Assembly: GCF_002931075.1 (NCBI RefSeq)
Contig: NZ_PSTQ01000012.1
Coordinates: 1 to 64,000 of the forward strand
Reading direction: 5' to 3'
DNA: 64,000 nucleotides
DNA from: Pseudoclavibacter sp. AY1F1
GTDB lineage: Bacteria > Actinomycetota > Actinomycetes > Actinomycetales > Microbacteriaceae
Below, one piece after another: positions 1-7,724 of the stretch. Under the pieces are notes generated by a model, which was given only the letters and a program-made list of their open reading frames with translations, did no database searches and was not told the DNA's origin. A program made the position numbers and the translations under genes. The stretch's first letter is position 1, and each line of letters begins with the position of its first letter.

Positions 1-15
1 GGGCGGGGCGGGGCG

Positions 16-765
16 TCAGTCTCGCGTCGTGATGACGAGGGTCGAGACGGTCGCGAGCATCACGAGTTGCGCCTCGCGGATCATGGCGCCGAGCTCTCCC
101 GCCACTGCGGCCGCGTCGACCAGCTCCTCGGCGCGCTTCGAAATGGATGCACGGTCGAGGTCAGGGAACACGCGCGGCAGTGCTCGCACCGCGTGAAGGA
201 GGGCGAGGGCCGCGGCGACCCGGTCTGCCTCACGCGGATCGGCGTCACCCGTGAGAAGCGCCCGGGCTTCCGCCTGGATGGAGTCCTCGAGCTGCGCGTT
301 CTCGCCGCGCGGCCAGCGCTCCGAGAAGGTACCGCCGAGGAACTTCTTCTCCTCGTGGCCGAGCACACCCGCGTCCACGAACTCCTCGGCGATGCCCTCC
401 CTGAGCTTCGTCGCCTCCGACTTCGGGCCGCCGAAGCCGACGATGAGCTTCACGGCCGAGTCGGGCTTGCGGCCCACGGCTGTTTCGACCAGCGCCTCGA
501 GGTCGGCATCAGCGCCAGCCGGGTCGAGGGGCTGACCAACCGCGACGAACGTGCCGGGCTTGGCGTCAGCGTCCACCCCCGATTCGGCGCCCGCCTGGCC
601 CGCGATGCGGAGTCTGCCGAGCATGATCAGCTCGACGAGGCCCGCCGCCGACAGCACCTGCGCCAGAGCAGACCTGTCGACGAGCGGCCTCCCCGTCTCA
701 TCGTCAAGAGCCAGCAGGAACACGGCCTGCGGCACTGTCACGGTCATTTCCCCTGCGGTGTCCAT
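16..765 (-). CDS. GPP34 (GOLPH3/VPS74-like) family protein
   Basis: 249 aa, the usual length for a bacterial GPP34-domain protein. The N-terminal stretch TVPQAVFLLALDDETGRPL and the pattern of short helices ending in a helical C-terminus match this family. Eukaryotic members bind phosphatidylinositol-4-phosphate and retain Golgi glycosyltransferases; the role of actinobacterial members is unknown, possibly membrane-peripheral. No signal peptide or membrane segment is visible. The start at 765 is chosen because a TAGCGT box lies 6 nt upstream (772-777), a leaderless arrangement; an internal ATG at 747 is the alternative. It is transcribed separately from the ABC operon behind it. A second GPP34 gene lies at 16212. 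The family call is from recall of its sequence pattern. Confidence 0.8.
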   Translation of the reverse strand: MDTAGEMTVTVPQAVFLLALDDETGRPLVDRSALAQVLSAAGLVELIMLGRLRIAGQAGAESGVDADAKPGTFVAVGQPLDPAGADADLEALVETAVGRKPDSAVKLIVGFGGPKSEATKLREGIAEEFVDAGVLGHEEKKFLGGTFSERWPRGENAQLEDSIQAEARALLTGDADPREADRVAAALALLHAVRALPRVFPDLDRASISKRAEELVDAAAVAGELGAMIREAQLVMLATVSTLVITTRD

Positions 766-771
766 GACCCG

Positions 772-777
772 ACGCTA
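772..777 (-). promoter_or_regulatory. -10 box, leaderless promoter of the GPP34 gene
   Basis: TAGCGT on the minus strand, six bases before ATG at 765, so transcription would begin at the start codon. No Shine-Dalgarno sequence is present. Confidence 0.5.
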
Positions 778-826
778 GGGAACGAGACTGGGCGGGCCCT
801 CCATCCGGAGCCGGTTGGCCTCAGGC

Positions 827-1579
827 TTACGAGAACTTCCGACCCTCGTCACGCTTGTAGAAGAAGACGGCCAGGAAGCCGAGTACCGCAGTCCACGCCA
901 GCAGGCCGAAGAGCGCCCACGTCGGGAACTCCCCGCCAGAGACCACCGCGATGACCACCTCTCGCGCCTGGCGCACCGGCAACACCTTCGAGGCCGCATC
1001 CAGCCAGCCGGGGAACATCATGGGCGGGAGGAAGAGGCCACCGCCGAACGCGAGCAGGAACATGAGTACCTGGGTGATCGCGATCGCCGCCTTCGGCCCG
1101 GCGGTTGTGCCGACGATGGCCCCGATGAGGGCAGAGGGAACCGCCGTGAGCACCACCGCGACGAGGCCGAGCACCACCTGCATGAACGTGGGCGAAGCCG
1201 CCGTGAAGAGGCCCCCGACGATGAGCAGCGGAATGATCGAGACGACCGCCATGACAAGCGTGCCGATGACGAGCCCCGCGATACGCGCCGATGGTTTCCC
1301 CGGCAGCGTGCGCAGGTACGGCACCCACGGCTTCGAGCGCTGCTCGGCCAGGTCGAGGCCGAGACTGAAGAGCCCGTTGGTCATGAACGCGAACACGATC
1401 ATCGACGCGACCGCCTGCGTCGCGATGGTCGGATCCTCGGCGATTGCGCGCTGCGGCAGCACGAAGAAGCAGAACGCGAGCGTCGGGAACACGAGCGACC
1501 CGATGATGGCGATGGGCACGCGCGCCGTCTCGATGAGCGAGTACTTCACGTGCATGGCGATGAGTGCTGCAGTTGACAT
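827..1579 (-). CDS. ABC-2 type transporter permease
   Basis: 250 aa with about six hydrophobic segments, the typical size and layout of an ABC-2 permease (for example GSLVFPTLAFCFFVLPQRAI near residue 27, and later segments rich in Val, Ile and Ala). It should form the membrane channel for the ATPase encoded immediately upstream (1585-2532, 5 nt gap). The substrate cannot be told from sequence; ABC-2 systems export lipids, drugs or polymers. It is the last gene of a four-gene minus-strand operon starting at 3546. The start at 1579 fits the operon spacing. Confidence 0.88.
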   Translation of the reverse strand: MSTAALIAMHVKYSLIETARVPIAIIGSLVFPTLAFCFFVLPQRAIAEDPTIATQAVASMIVFAFMTNGLFSLGLDLAEQRSKPWVPYLRTLPGKPSARIAGLVIGTLVMAVVSIIPLLIVGGLFTAASPTFMQVVLGLVAVVLTAVPSALIGAIVGTTAGPKAAIAITQVLMFLLAFGGGLFLPPMMFPGWLDAASKVLPVRQAREVVIAVVSGGEFPTWALFGLLAWTAVLGFLAVFFYKRDEGRKFS

Positions 1580-1584
1580 GGTCC

Positions 1585-2532
1585 TCAGCTCCTGTTCTGG
1601 GAGTTCTTGCCGAGTTGCGAGGCCTGGGAATTCTGCGTCATCGCGAGGAAGGCCTCCTCCAGCGTCGCCCCGCGCACCGTCAGGTCGGTGAAGGGTGCGC
1701 CGGATGCGACGAGCGAGCGGATGAACGCGTCAGAGTCGCGCACGAGCGCCGTCACGAGCCCCGCATCCGCTGCCTCGGTCAGCGCGTCCGCGTCGATGGC
1801 GTGGATGCGGGCCGCATCCACTCCCCGCATCGTCACCCTCCTGCGAGAGACGCTGCCGACAACCGATGCGAGGCTGCCGTCGGTGATGACCGTGCCGTGA
1901 TCGATGACCACCACGCGCTCGGCGAGCTGCTCGATCTCCTCGAGGTGGTGGCTCGTGACGATCACAGCGCAGCCGGCCAGGTGCTTGGCGCGGAGCGCGT
2001 CCCAGAGGCTGCGTCTGGCGTCGACATCGAGGCCCGTCGTGGGCTCGTCGAGCAGGACAAGCTCCGGGTCGCCGACGAATGCGAGCGCAACCGCGAGCCG
2101 CCGCTGCTGCCCGCCCGACAGCGAGCCGCACTGCTTGCCGAGCAGCGGGCCGAGGTCGAAGGCATCCACGAGCCCACCTCTGGCGGCAGGCTTCGGGAAG
2201 TGCGCGGCGACGTAGTCGAGCACCTCTCCCACCTTGAGCGCCTCCGGGAGCGCACTGGCCTGCGGTGTCGAGCCGACCCTGGTCCGCGTGCGGACGTCGA
2301 GCGGGTCACCGCCGAAGAGGCGCACCGTTCCGGTGGTCGGCGACCGCAGGCCGAGCAGCAGCGACAGCAGGGTCGTCTTCCCAGCGCCGTTCGGGCCGAG
2401 GAGGCCGACGCACTCGCCGGCTGCGACATCCAAGGAGACCCCGTCGAGCGCCACCTGTGTGCCGAAGCGCTTGACGACGTCGTCGACCCGGACGATGGTG
2501 GCCGGCTGCGCGCCGGTCGGCTGTGCGTTCAT
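1585..2532 (-). CDS. ABC transporter ATP-binding protein
   Basis: 315 aa. The Walker A motif GPNGAGKTT is at residues 46-54, the signature LSGGQ at 138-142, Walker B LVLLDEP near 158-164, and the H-loop histidines (SHH) near 195. This is a DrrA/CcmA-like exporter ATPase; the roughly 90 residues after the nucleotide-binding domain are the usual C-terminal extension. It is expected to energise the permease at 827-1579. The ATG at 2532 lies one base after the stop of the regulator gene, so translation is probably coupled. The exported substrate is unknown. Confidence 0.93.
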   Translation of the reverse strand: MNAQPTGAQPATIVRVDDVVKRFGTQVALDGVSLDVAAGECVGLLGPNGAGKTTLLSLLLGLRSPTTGTVRLFGGDPLDVRTRTRVGSTPQASALPEALKVGEVLDYVAAHFPKPAARGGLVDAFDLGPLLGKQCGSLSGGQQRRLAVALAFVGDPELVLLDEPTTGLDVDARRSLWDALRAKHLAGCAVIVTSHHLEEIEQLAERVVVIDHGTVITDGSLASVVGSVSRRRVTMRGVDAARIHAIDADALTEAADAGLVTALVRDSDAFIRSLVASGAPFTDLTVRGATLEEAFLAMTQNSQASQLGKNSQNRS

Positions 2533-2533
2533 G

Positions 2534-2839
2534 TCAGCCTCCGAGGAGTTTCAGGAGCGCCGTCCGGTAGCTGCGAAACGCGGCTCGACCGGCGGGGCTG
2601 ATGGTCAGGTAGGTGATGGGCTTGCGGCCCGAGAAGGCCTTGTCGATGACGACGTAGCCGGCGTCCTCGAGCTTCGAGAGGTGCGTCGTGAGGTTGCCGG
2701 CAGTCATGTCGAGGAGGCCGCGCAGCTTCTGGAACGTCATCTCATCGCCGTCGTCGAGGCTCTCGGCGAGGGTTGTCATGATGCGCAGACGGGCGGGCGC
2801 GTGGATGATCGGGTCCAGGTCGGTGCTCGCGTCGCTCAT
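2534..2839 (-). CDS. winged-helix transcriptional regulator
   Basis: 101 aa, a single winged-helix domain: LRGLLDMTAGNLTTHLSKLE (residues 39-58) is the helix-turn-helix, followed by the wing around GRKPITYLTISPAG. It belongs to the short MarR/ArsR-like group often placed next to ABC exporters. The start at 2839 gives a clean N-terminus and an ATGA overlap with the upstream membrane gene; a longer in-frame reading to 3745 would read through that gene and is not credible. It probably represses its own operon at the inverted repeats at 3548-3576. Confidence 0.85.
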   Translation of the reverse strand: MSDASTDLDPIIHAPARLRIMTTLAESLDDGDEMTFQKLRGLLDMTAGNLTTHLSKLEDAGYVVIDKAFSGRKPITYLTISPAGRAAFRSYRTALLKLLGG

Positions 2840-3546
2840 GCTCGCGCCCCGTCCCGGAGACTCGGTTCGCTCGAGATGGCTCCAGTACGGAGCAAGACGA
2901 TGAACGTGATGAAGATGAGCGGACCGACCGTGCCGTAGACGAGGTAGTGGGTCGGGGCTCCGAGCGCCGTCGCGACAACAGCGAGCACGATGACGGCGAC
3001 TCCGAGCGCGAACTGGGCCCCGGAGCGCGACATCGCGGCGCCCGCCATGTAGAGCACGCCGATCGTGATGACGAAGATGCCAGGCATGAGGAGCGGCGCG
3101 AGGGCAGGGTCCTGAACCTGACGCAACAGCGAGGCAGCGAAGAACCAGGCGCCCATCATCGAGATCGACCACGAGAAGCCGTAGAGCATGCCCGCGGTGT
3201 TGCTGCGGCCCCGCATCCCTCGGCCCATCGAGATACCGGAGACGACTGACACGATGATGCCGACGATCATGAGCGCGCCGAAGACGACGAAGGCTGTCGC
3301 GGTCGGGATGCGGAGCAGCGGGTTCGCGCCGCCGTCCTCCGCGCTCCAGAGCGCCAGGAAGCCGACGAACCAGGCGATGGCCCAGGTGGCGAGGAGGATG
3401 TAGAGCGCACGGTCGAGGCGGTTGCGCGTGGCGCGCTGCTGACCTTGCATGAGGGCCAGCATCTCGCTCGGCGCGAGGGCCCGGTCGTCGTCGCCGGCCT
3501 GCGGAGCGCTGGCGTCGGATGGGATCTGGCGTCCATTGGTGTCCAT
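2836..3546 (-). CDS. multi-pass membrane protein of the ABC operon
   Basis: 236 aa with a polar N-terminal 45 residues and then about six hydrophobic helices (for example ALYILLATWAIAWFVGFLAL and VAVIVLAVVATALGA). No catalytic motif is recognised. It is the first gene of the operon and overlaps the regulator by 4 nt (ATGA). Membrane genes paired with this kind of winged-helix regulator and an ABC exporter are common in actinobacteria; a sensing or accessory role is an inference. The start at 3546 follows the operator by one base, implying a leaderless message. Confidence 0.75.
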   Translation of the reverse strand: MDTNGRQIPSDASAPQAGDDDRALAPSEMLALMQGQQRATRNRLDRALYILLATWAIAWFVGFLALWSAEDGGANPLLRIPTATAFVVFGALMIVGIIVSVVSGISMGRGMRGRSNTAGMLYGFSWSISMMGAWFFAASLLRQVQDPALAPLLMPGIFVITIGVLYMAGAAMSRSGAQFALGVAVIVLAVVATALGAPTHYLVYGTVGPLIFITFIVLLRTGAISSEPSLRDGARA

Positions 3547-3547
3547 G

Positions 3548-3576
3548 CAAACCAGTTTGCGTTACAAACTGGTTTG
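3548..3576 (-). promoter_or_regulatory. double inverted-repeat operator over a leaderless promoter
   Basis: Two 12-mers, CAAACCAGTTTG (3548-3559) and CAAACTGGTTTG (3565-3576), are reverse complements of each other, and each is also a CAAAC-N2-GTTTG dyad. Their centres are 17 bp apart. On the minus strand TTGACG (around 3578-3583) lies 17 nt before CAAACT, which ends 7 nt before the ATG at 3546, so the operator covers the whole core promoter. The likely binder is the regulator at 2534-2839. Confidence 0.7.
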
Positions 3577-3619
3577 CGTCAAGCACTCCGCTCGGAGCGG
3601 GCAGGGAGAGGTCTGGCGA

Positions 3620-3625
3620 TAGCCT
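3620..3625 (+). promoter_or_regulatory. -10 box of xth, leaderless
   Basis: TAGCCT seven bases before the ATG at 3633, with no Shine-Dalgarno sequence between them. It fixes the start of xth. Confidence 0.45.
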
Positions 3626-3632
3626 GGATGCC

Positions 3633-4469
3633 ATGCGCATCGCCACCTGGAACGTCAACTCCATCCGGGCCCGTTCGGGCCGAGTCATCGACTGGATGGT
3701 GCGCGCCGACATCGACGTGCTCGCGATGCAGGAGATCAAGTGCAAGCCGGAGCAGTTCCCCCGGGAAGTCTTCGAGGAGGCCGGCTACGAGCTCGAGATC
3801 CACGGCCTCAGCCAGTGGAACGGCGTCGCCTTCGCGAGCCGCCTCCCCATGAGCGACCCCGAGATCACGTTCGCCGACATGCCCGGCTTCGGCAAGGCCA
3901 CCCCGGAGGGCACGCTCCCCCTCGAAGCCCGCGCACTCGGCGTGACCGTCGAAGATGTGCGCCTGTGGTCGCTGTACGTCCCGAACGGCCGCGAGCTCAC
4001 CAACGACCACTACCCGTACAAGCTCGCGTGGCTGAAGGCGCTGCTCGCCGACATGACCACGTGGCGCCAGGCGCATCCAGACACCCCGCTCGCCCTCATG
4101 GGTGACTTCAACATCGCGCCGCTCGACATCGACGTGTGGGACCTCGCCGCGTTTGTCGACTCGACCCACGTCTCGGCGCCAGAGCGAGCCGCCTTCGAGG
4201 CGTTCCTCGAGGCCGGCTTCGTCGACACCGTGCGCTCGCGCGGCATCGAGGGCTACACATACTGGGACTACAAGTCGCTGCGCTTCCCCCGCAACGAGGG
4301 CATGCGCATCGACTTCATCCTCGGAAACCAGGAGTTCGACGACCTCGTCGTGGATGCATCCATCGAGCGCGACGAGCGCAAGGGCGACGGCCCGAGTGAC
4401 CACGTGCCCGTCGTCGTGGAACTCGACCTCGAGACCTCCCTCGACGACGACCGCCCCATGATCTTCTAG
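3633..4469 (+). CDS. xth: exodeoxyribonuclease III
   Basis: 278 aa, an endonuclease/exonuclease/phosphatase-fold AP endonuclease that acts in base-excision repair. The start MRIATWNVNSIRAR is canonical. QEIK (about residues 33-36) carries the metal-binding Glu, GDFN the Asp/Asn pair, and SDHVPV near the C-terminus the catalytic Asp-His. The ATG at 3633 is chosen over an in-frame start at 3519 because the family begins here and a TAGCCT box (3620-3625) lies 7 nt upstream. It is monocistronic, and the following gene converges on it. Confidence 0.95.
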   Translation: MRIATWNVNSIRARSGRVIDWMVRADIDVLAMQEIKCKPEQFPREVFEEAGYELEIHGLSQWNGVAFASRLPMSDPEITFADMPGFGKATPEGTLPLEARALGVTVEDVRLWSLYVPNGRELTNDHYPYKLAWLKALLADMTTWRQAHPDTPLALMGDFNIAPLDIDVWDLAAFVDSTHVSAPERAAFEAFLEAGFVDTVRSRGIEGYTYWDYKSLRFPRNEGMRIDFILGNQEFDDLVVDASIERDERKGDGPSDHVPVVVELDLETSLDDDRPMIF

Positions 4470-4502
4470 CCCGCGCCAGCCCGCCCGCCGGGCGCCGCCG
4501 CG

Positions 4503-4580
4503 CTCAGTTTCGGGATGGGCTTCTCACCTCGGGATGGCTTGCAACCCATCCGGAAGCGAGAAAGCCACCTCGAGACTAAG
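4503..4580. repeat. 78-nt imperfect palindrome between convergent genes
   Basis: The two 38-nt halves are imperfect reverse complements centred on TTGCAA; for example GGGATGGCTTGCAA on the left answers TTGCAACCCATCC on the right, and the outer ends ctcagt and actaag also pair. It lies between the 3' ends of xth and the membrane gene at 4633, where it may act as a bidirectional terminator. It has no T-tract, and it is not similar to the three-copy element at 20558. Confidence 0.6.
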
Positions 4581-4632
4581 CACGTCGAGCGGGCCCGGTC
4601 GAACGAACGCGATCGAGGCTAGGCCGGGCGAG

Positions 4633-5268
4633 CTAGGCCGGTCGAGGCTTCATGAGCCTGGACCACGTCGCGAGTAGCCCGGTCCCGACGAAGCCGAACG
4701 CGAGCCAGGTGACAAGCGCTGAGAACCAGCCCGCGATGAAGAAGCCGGAGAACAGCGCGCCGAGCCAGAGGAGCGCGACGACGCCGACGCTCAGCACGGC
4801 GAGCATCGCCGCGGCCCAAGGCCGCCGAGTGAAGACACGGAGCCCGCGATACACGCCGCCGGTGGCAACCCAGGATGCTGCTGCGATCAGCCCGAGCGGC
4901 ACCGTCAGCAGCACGAGCGGGCTCCAGAGCACCGCCGCGAGGCCGACAATTAGGGTGACAAGAAGCGCGAAGAGTGCCGATGAGGCCGCAAATCGCCCTG
5001 GCCTGTCACCGGAAATCTCGCGTTCCTCCACGTCACCCAAGTTGGCGGAGCCAGCTGAAGCCCCCAGCTCCATGGCACGCATTCGGCCAAGGACCGCGGC
5101 GAGCGCGAGGACCACGCTGACCCCGGAGGTCGCCGCGAGCGCCCAGAACGACAGCGAGCTTCCCGGCGTCACCGCCGGCAGCGTGGTGGCTGCCTGCAAC
5201 GCGGCGTTGCCGACGACAACCGACACAACGAGCAACCATGCGCCCCGACGCCCGGATGCGCGCCTCAC
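4633..5268 (-). CDS. integral membrane protein, function unknown
   Basis: 211 aa with about five to six hydrophobic segments (for example AWLLVVSVVVGNAALQA, FALLVTLIVGLAAVLWSPLV, MLAVLSVGVVALLWLGALFS) and a charged loop around residues 65-90. No family is recognised. It overlaps the upstream lipoprotein gene by 4 nt, so it belongs to the operon metallophosphoesterase, lipoprotein, membrane protein. A supporting role for the secreted phosphoesterase is possible but only inferred from position. Confidence 0.7.
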   Translation of the reverse strand: MRRASGRRGAWLLVVSVVVGNAALQAATTLPAVTPGSSLSFWALAATSGVSVVLALAAVLGRMRAMELGASAGSANLGDVEEREISGDRPGRFAASSALFALLVTLIVGLAAVLWSPLVLLTVPLGLIAAASWVATGGVYRGLRVFTRRPWAAAMLAVLSVGVVALLWLGALFSGFFIAGWFSALVTWLAFGFVGTGLLATWSRLMKPRPA

Positions 5269-5672
5269 GATGTTGCCCTCGCCGCGTCGTCGAGCACATC
5301 CATGATCGACCCCGAGTAGAGCTGCGTCTCACCGACCGTGACCTGCACGCTCGTCGCATCCGCCTTGCTCGACGTGAACGTGATCGCCTCGCCGTCGACG
5401 CTCTCGCCTGTGCAGTTCACGGCGCCATCGTTCGCCTCACACACCGGGGCGACAAGAACCTCGACTCCAGCATCCAGCAGCACGTCGATGCCCGCGTAGC
5501 GGACCTCAGCCTCGTGCCCGCCGCCAACCGGGGCGACCGCTTCGACCTGGGAGCATCCGGCGAGCCCGACGCCGAGGAGAGCGGCCGCAGCCACGAGCCC
5601 GGCAACGGCAGATGCTCGCCTCCGAGCGAGGATCCGCGCGGCCGCCCGCGAACCTCGAAGCCCGCCGCGCAT
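5265..5672 (-). CDS. small predicted lipoprotein
   Basis: 135 aa with an Arg-rich N-terminus, a hydrophobic core and a lipobox LAGC at residues 37-40, so it is predicted to be exported and lipid-anchored outside the membrane. The mature part is about 95 aa with two cysteines (APVCEAND and VNCTGE) that could form a disulfide. The start at 5672 shares its A with the stop of the metallophosphoesterase gene (TGATG); a GTG at 5675 is the alternative. It overlaps the next gene by 4 nt. Function is not recognised. Confidence 0.75.
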   Translation of the reverse strand: MRGGLRGSRAAARILARRRASAVAGLVAAAALLGVGLAGCSQVEAVAPVGGGHEAEVRYAGIDVLLDAGVEVLVAPVCEANDGAVNCTGESVDGEAITFTSSKADATSVQVTVGETQLYSGSIMDVLDDAARATS

Positions 5673-7465
5673 CACAGCCCTCTCGCCTCTTCGTACGCGG
5701 CGATGCGCGCCCTGGCCACGAGCTGCTGCGCCTCGAGGTCGGCGTCCGTCACGCTCGACAGATCGAAGGGAGCGGGCAGGAGCAATTCGGTGTTCCGATC
5801 GAGCGGCGAGCCGAGGCGCATAAGTGGCGTCTCGGCCCAGTCATTGGACGCAAGTTCCCTGCTCCGCGACGCCAAGTCGCTCACACTGCCGCTGGAGCCC
5901 GGCACTGCCGGGGAGGCATGGTCGAGCACCGTCGTGAAAACCGAGAGCGTCCCGTCGCGATTGTCGACGAGCTCAACCACCTGCTGTTGCTGCGGGAAGT
6001 CGATGCAGGAGGCCGTCGTGATCTCCCAGAAGCCACCGGCCTGCTCGCTGGCGCCCTGCGTCCGGTGCGCGAGGATCTGGTTGAGGTGCGTGTGCCCGTT
6101 CAACCAGGCGACGACGGCCGGGTAGCGGAGGAGCATCGCCACGAACTCGTCCGCCCCGTGCAGGACCTCGCTGCTCCCGGGACGCTTGGCGCGATTCTCC
6201 AAGGTGAGACTGTTGTGGTGGCTCGAGATGAGCACCAGCTTGTGCTCGGCCTGCGCCTTCTGCAGCTCGGCCTCGAGCCACTTGAACTGCACATCAGGGA
6301 CGGCCCCGTCCGGGCCGGCGACGGAGTTGCAGGTGTCGAGGCCGAAGAGGCGGATGCCAGGGGTCAGGTCGGCCTTCCACCATGTCTCCCCCGACTCGAG
6401 GTTGTGTTGGGTGAACCCGTGCCCGACGGGCCCAGGGGCCGCCTCCGTCACGAAGTGCTCCGCCATGAACTCGCGCTGCTCGAACAAGAACCGCTCCGGA
6501 TTCGCGGGCACGGATGTGAACCCACGGCGTCCGAATGCAAGACCAAGCGCATCAACCGCCTGCTGCAGAACCCCACCACTCGCCGCGTAGCCGCCGAGCA
6601 TGTCGGTCGCGGTGCCCTCAAGCGTGTGCGACTTGCTGCCGCCGACCGCGAGCGCCCGCATCTGCGTGGTCAGCCCGAACGTGCCGAGCAGGAGCGTGTC
6701 GTGGTTGCCGTAGACGGCGTACCAGGGTGCGGGGAGACCGACGGATTCGACTGGTTTCGCGATCGCCTGCGCCAGCAGATCCGGGATGCGCGGGAACCCA
6801 TAGTCGCCAAACGCACCGCCACTCGGGTCGCCGGGCCGATACGCCCACTGCGCCTCCTGCCAGGCCTGGACGCCGTGGAACCCCGCACCGCCACTGGCCG
6901 CGCTGACGGGCAGCCCATCCATCAAATCGATGTACCAGCGCAATTCCAGACTCGAGTGCATGTCGGCGCTGTCGCCCGTGACGATTGCGGCACCCATCGG
7001 CGCCCCGGTGAGGGGGCTGAAGCGAGCGTCAGAGAATGCGGAGACCATGGCGGCCGTCGCGTGCACGCTCAGCGGGTCCTGCGGGTGAAACGCCGAACCC
7101 CACGCCGAGTGGTCCTGCACGATCATCGGTTCGATGCGGGCTGGCGACTGCGCGTCGATGACGTGCAGATCGGAGAGGTGGCCGAGGTAGAGCAGCGAGC
7201 GACGCGATGCCGCGCGCCCGCTCCCCGGTGCGCGCCCCAGCACATCCAGTCGTGGGATGTACGGCTCACCTGGCCCCGTGGTCAGGCGTCGGTACTTCCC
7301 CGAGACGACCGCCCCCTGCCTGATCGTCTGCAGCAGCGTCGACGGCACTTCGGAGGCGGGGACCAGGTCGCGGAGCTTCGGTCCGAGGATGGAAGGCGCG
7401 AGTCCGGTTGCGGCAGCGAGGAGCGCGCTGTGGACGAGGAACTGGCGTCGCGAGAGTCCGGGCAT
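5672..7465 (-). CDS. Tat-exported metallophosphoesterase (TIGR03767-like)
   Basis: 597 aa. The N-terminus LSRRQFLVHSALLAAATGLA is a twin-arginine signal. Calcineurin-type phosphoesterase motifs follow in order: LSDLHV, GDSAD, YGNHD, SSHHN and NGHTH, which supply the metal ligands. Length and motif order fit the large actinobacterial TIGR03767 group of secreted metallophosphoesterases, whose natural substrate is not established. It is the first gene of a three-gene minus-strand operon with a TGATG junction to the lipoprotein gene. No strong Shine-Dalgarno is seen before the ATG at 7465. Confidence 0.88.
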   Translation of the reverse strand: MPGLSRRQFLVHSALLAAATGLAPSILGPKLRDLVPASEVPSTLLQTIRQGAVVSGKYRRLTTGPGEPYIPRLDVLGRAPGSGRAASRRSLLYLGHLSDLHVIDAQSPARIEPMIVQDHSAWGSAFHPQDPLSVHATAAMVSAFSDARFSPLTGAPMGAAIVTGDSADMHSSLELRWYIDLMDGLPVSAASGGAGFHGVQAWQEAQWAYRPGDPSGGAFGDYGFPRIPDLLAQAIAKPVESVGLPAPWYAVYGNHDTLLLGTFGLTTQMRALAVGGSKSHTLEGTATDMLGGYAASGGVLQQAVDALGLAFGRRGFTSVPANPERFLFEQREFMAEHFVTEAAPGPVGHGFTQHNLESGETWWKADLTPGIRLFGLDTCNSVAGPDGAVPDVQFKWLEAELQKAQAEHKLVLISSHHNSLTLENRAKRPGSSEVLHGADEFVAMLLRYPAVVAWLNGHTHLNQILAHRTQGASEQAGGFWEITTASCIDFPQQQQVVELVDNRDGTLSVFTTVLDHASPAVPGSSGSVSDLASRSRELASNDWAETPLMRLGSPLDRNTELLLPAPFDLSSVTDADLEAQQLVARARIAAYEEARGL

Positions 7466-7486
7466 TCAAGGAGTCCATCTCGATCA

Positions 7487-7510
7487 CGGGGCACCCTGGG
7501 GGATCGAGAT
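7487..7510. repeat. short inverted repeat upstream of the metallophosphoesterase gene
   Basis: ATCTCGATC (7487-7495) and GATCGAGAT (7502-7510) are perfect 9-bp arms with a 6-nt centre. They lie 22-45 nt upstream of the phosphoesterase start, where an operator could sit. Confidence 0.4.
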
Positions 7511-7547
7511 GCTGATCTGCAGATTAGCGCGTCACGTACTCAAATCA

Positions 7548-7670
7548 ATGGCGGATTTGCGGACAGCGTCAGGCGGCCCGGAGGACATCGCCGAGGTCAT
7601 CGCGTTCCTCGCCGGCCCCGGCCGCTGGGTCAACGGGCAGACCATCTACGCAAACGGGGGCGCGGCCTGA
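7548..7670 (+). pseudogene. C-terminal remnant of a short-chain dehydrogenase
   Basis: The frame ending at TGA 7668-7670 encodes GPEDIAEVIAFLAG followed by WVNGQTIYANGGAA, the characteristic last 30 or so residues of a classical SDR (3-oxoacyl-ACP reductase type). Nothing of the Rossmann core or the YxxxK site precedes it; similarity starts at about 7566, and an ATG at 7548 opens the frame. It lies alone between two minus-strand genes and looks like the scar of a deletion. Confidence 0.6.
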
Positions 7671-7724
7671 GCAGACGGATGCGCGCGGCGGGTGCTCTCT
7701 CACCTGCCCCGCGCATCCCGAGCC

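Noticed and set aside
2534-3745. Reading the winged-helix regulator as a 403-aa protein
   Set aside because: The extra 300 residues overlap the membrane-protein gene in another frame; the ATGA junction at 2836-2839 gives the natural start.
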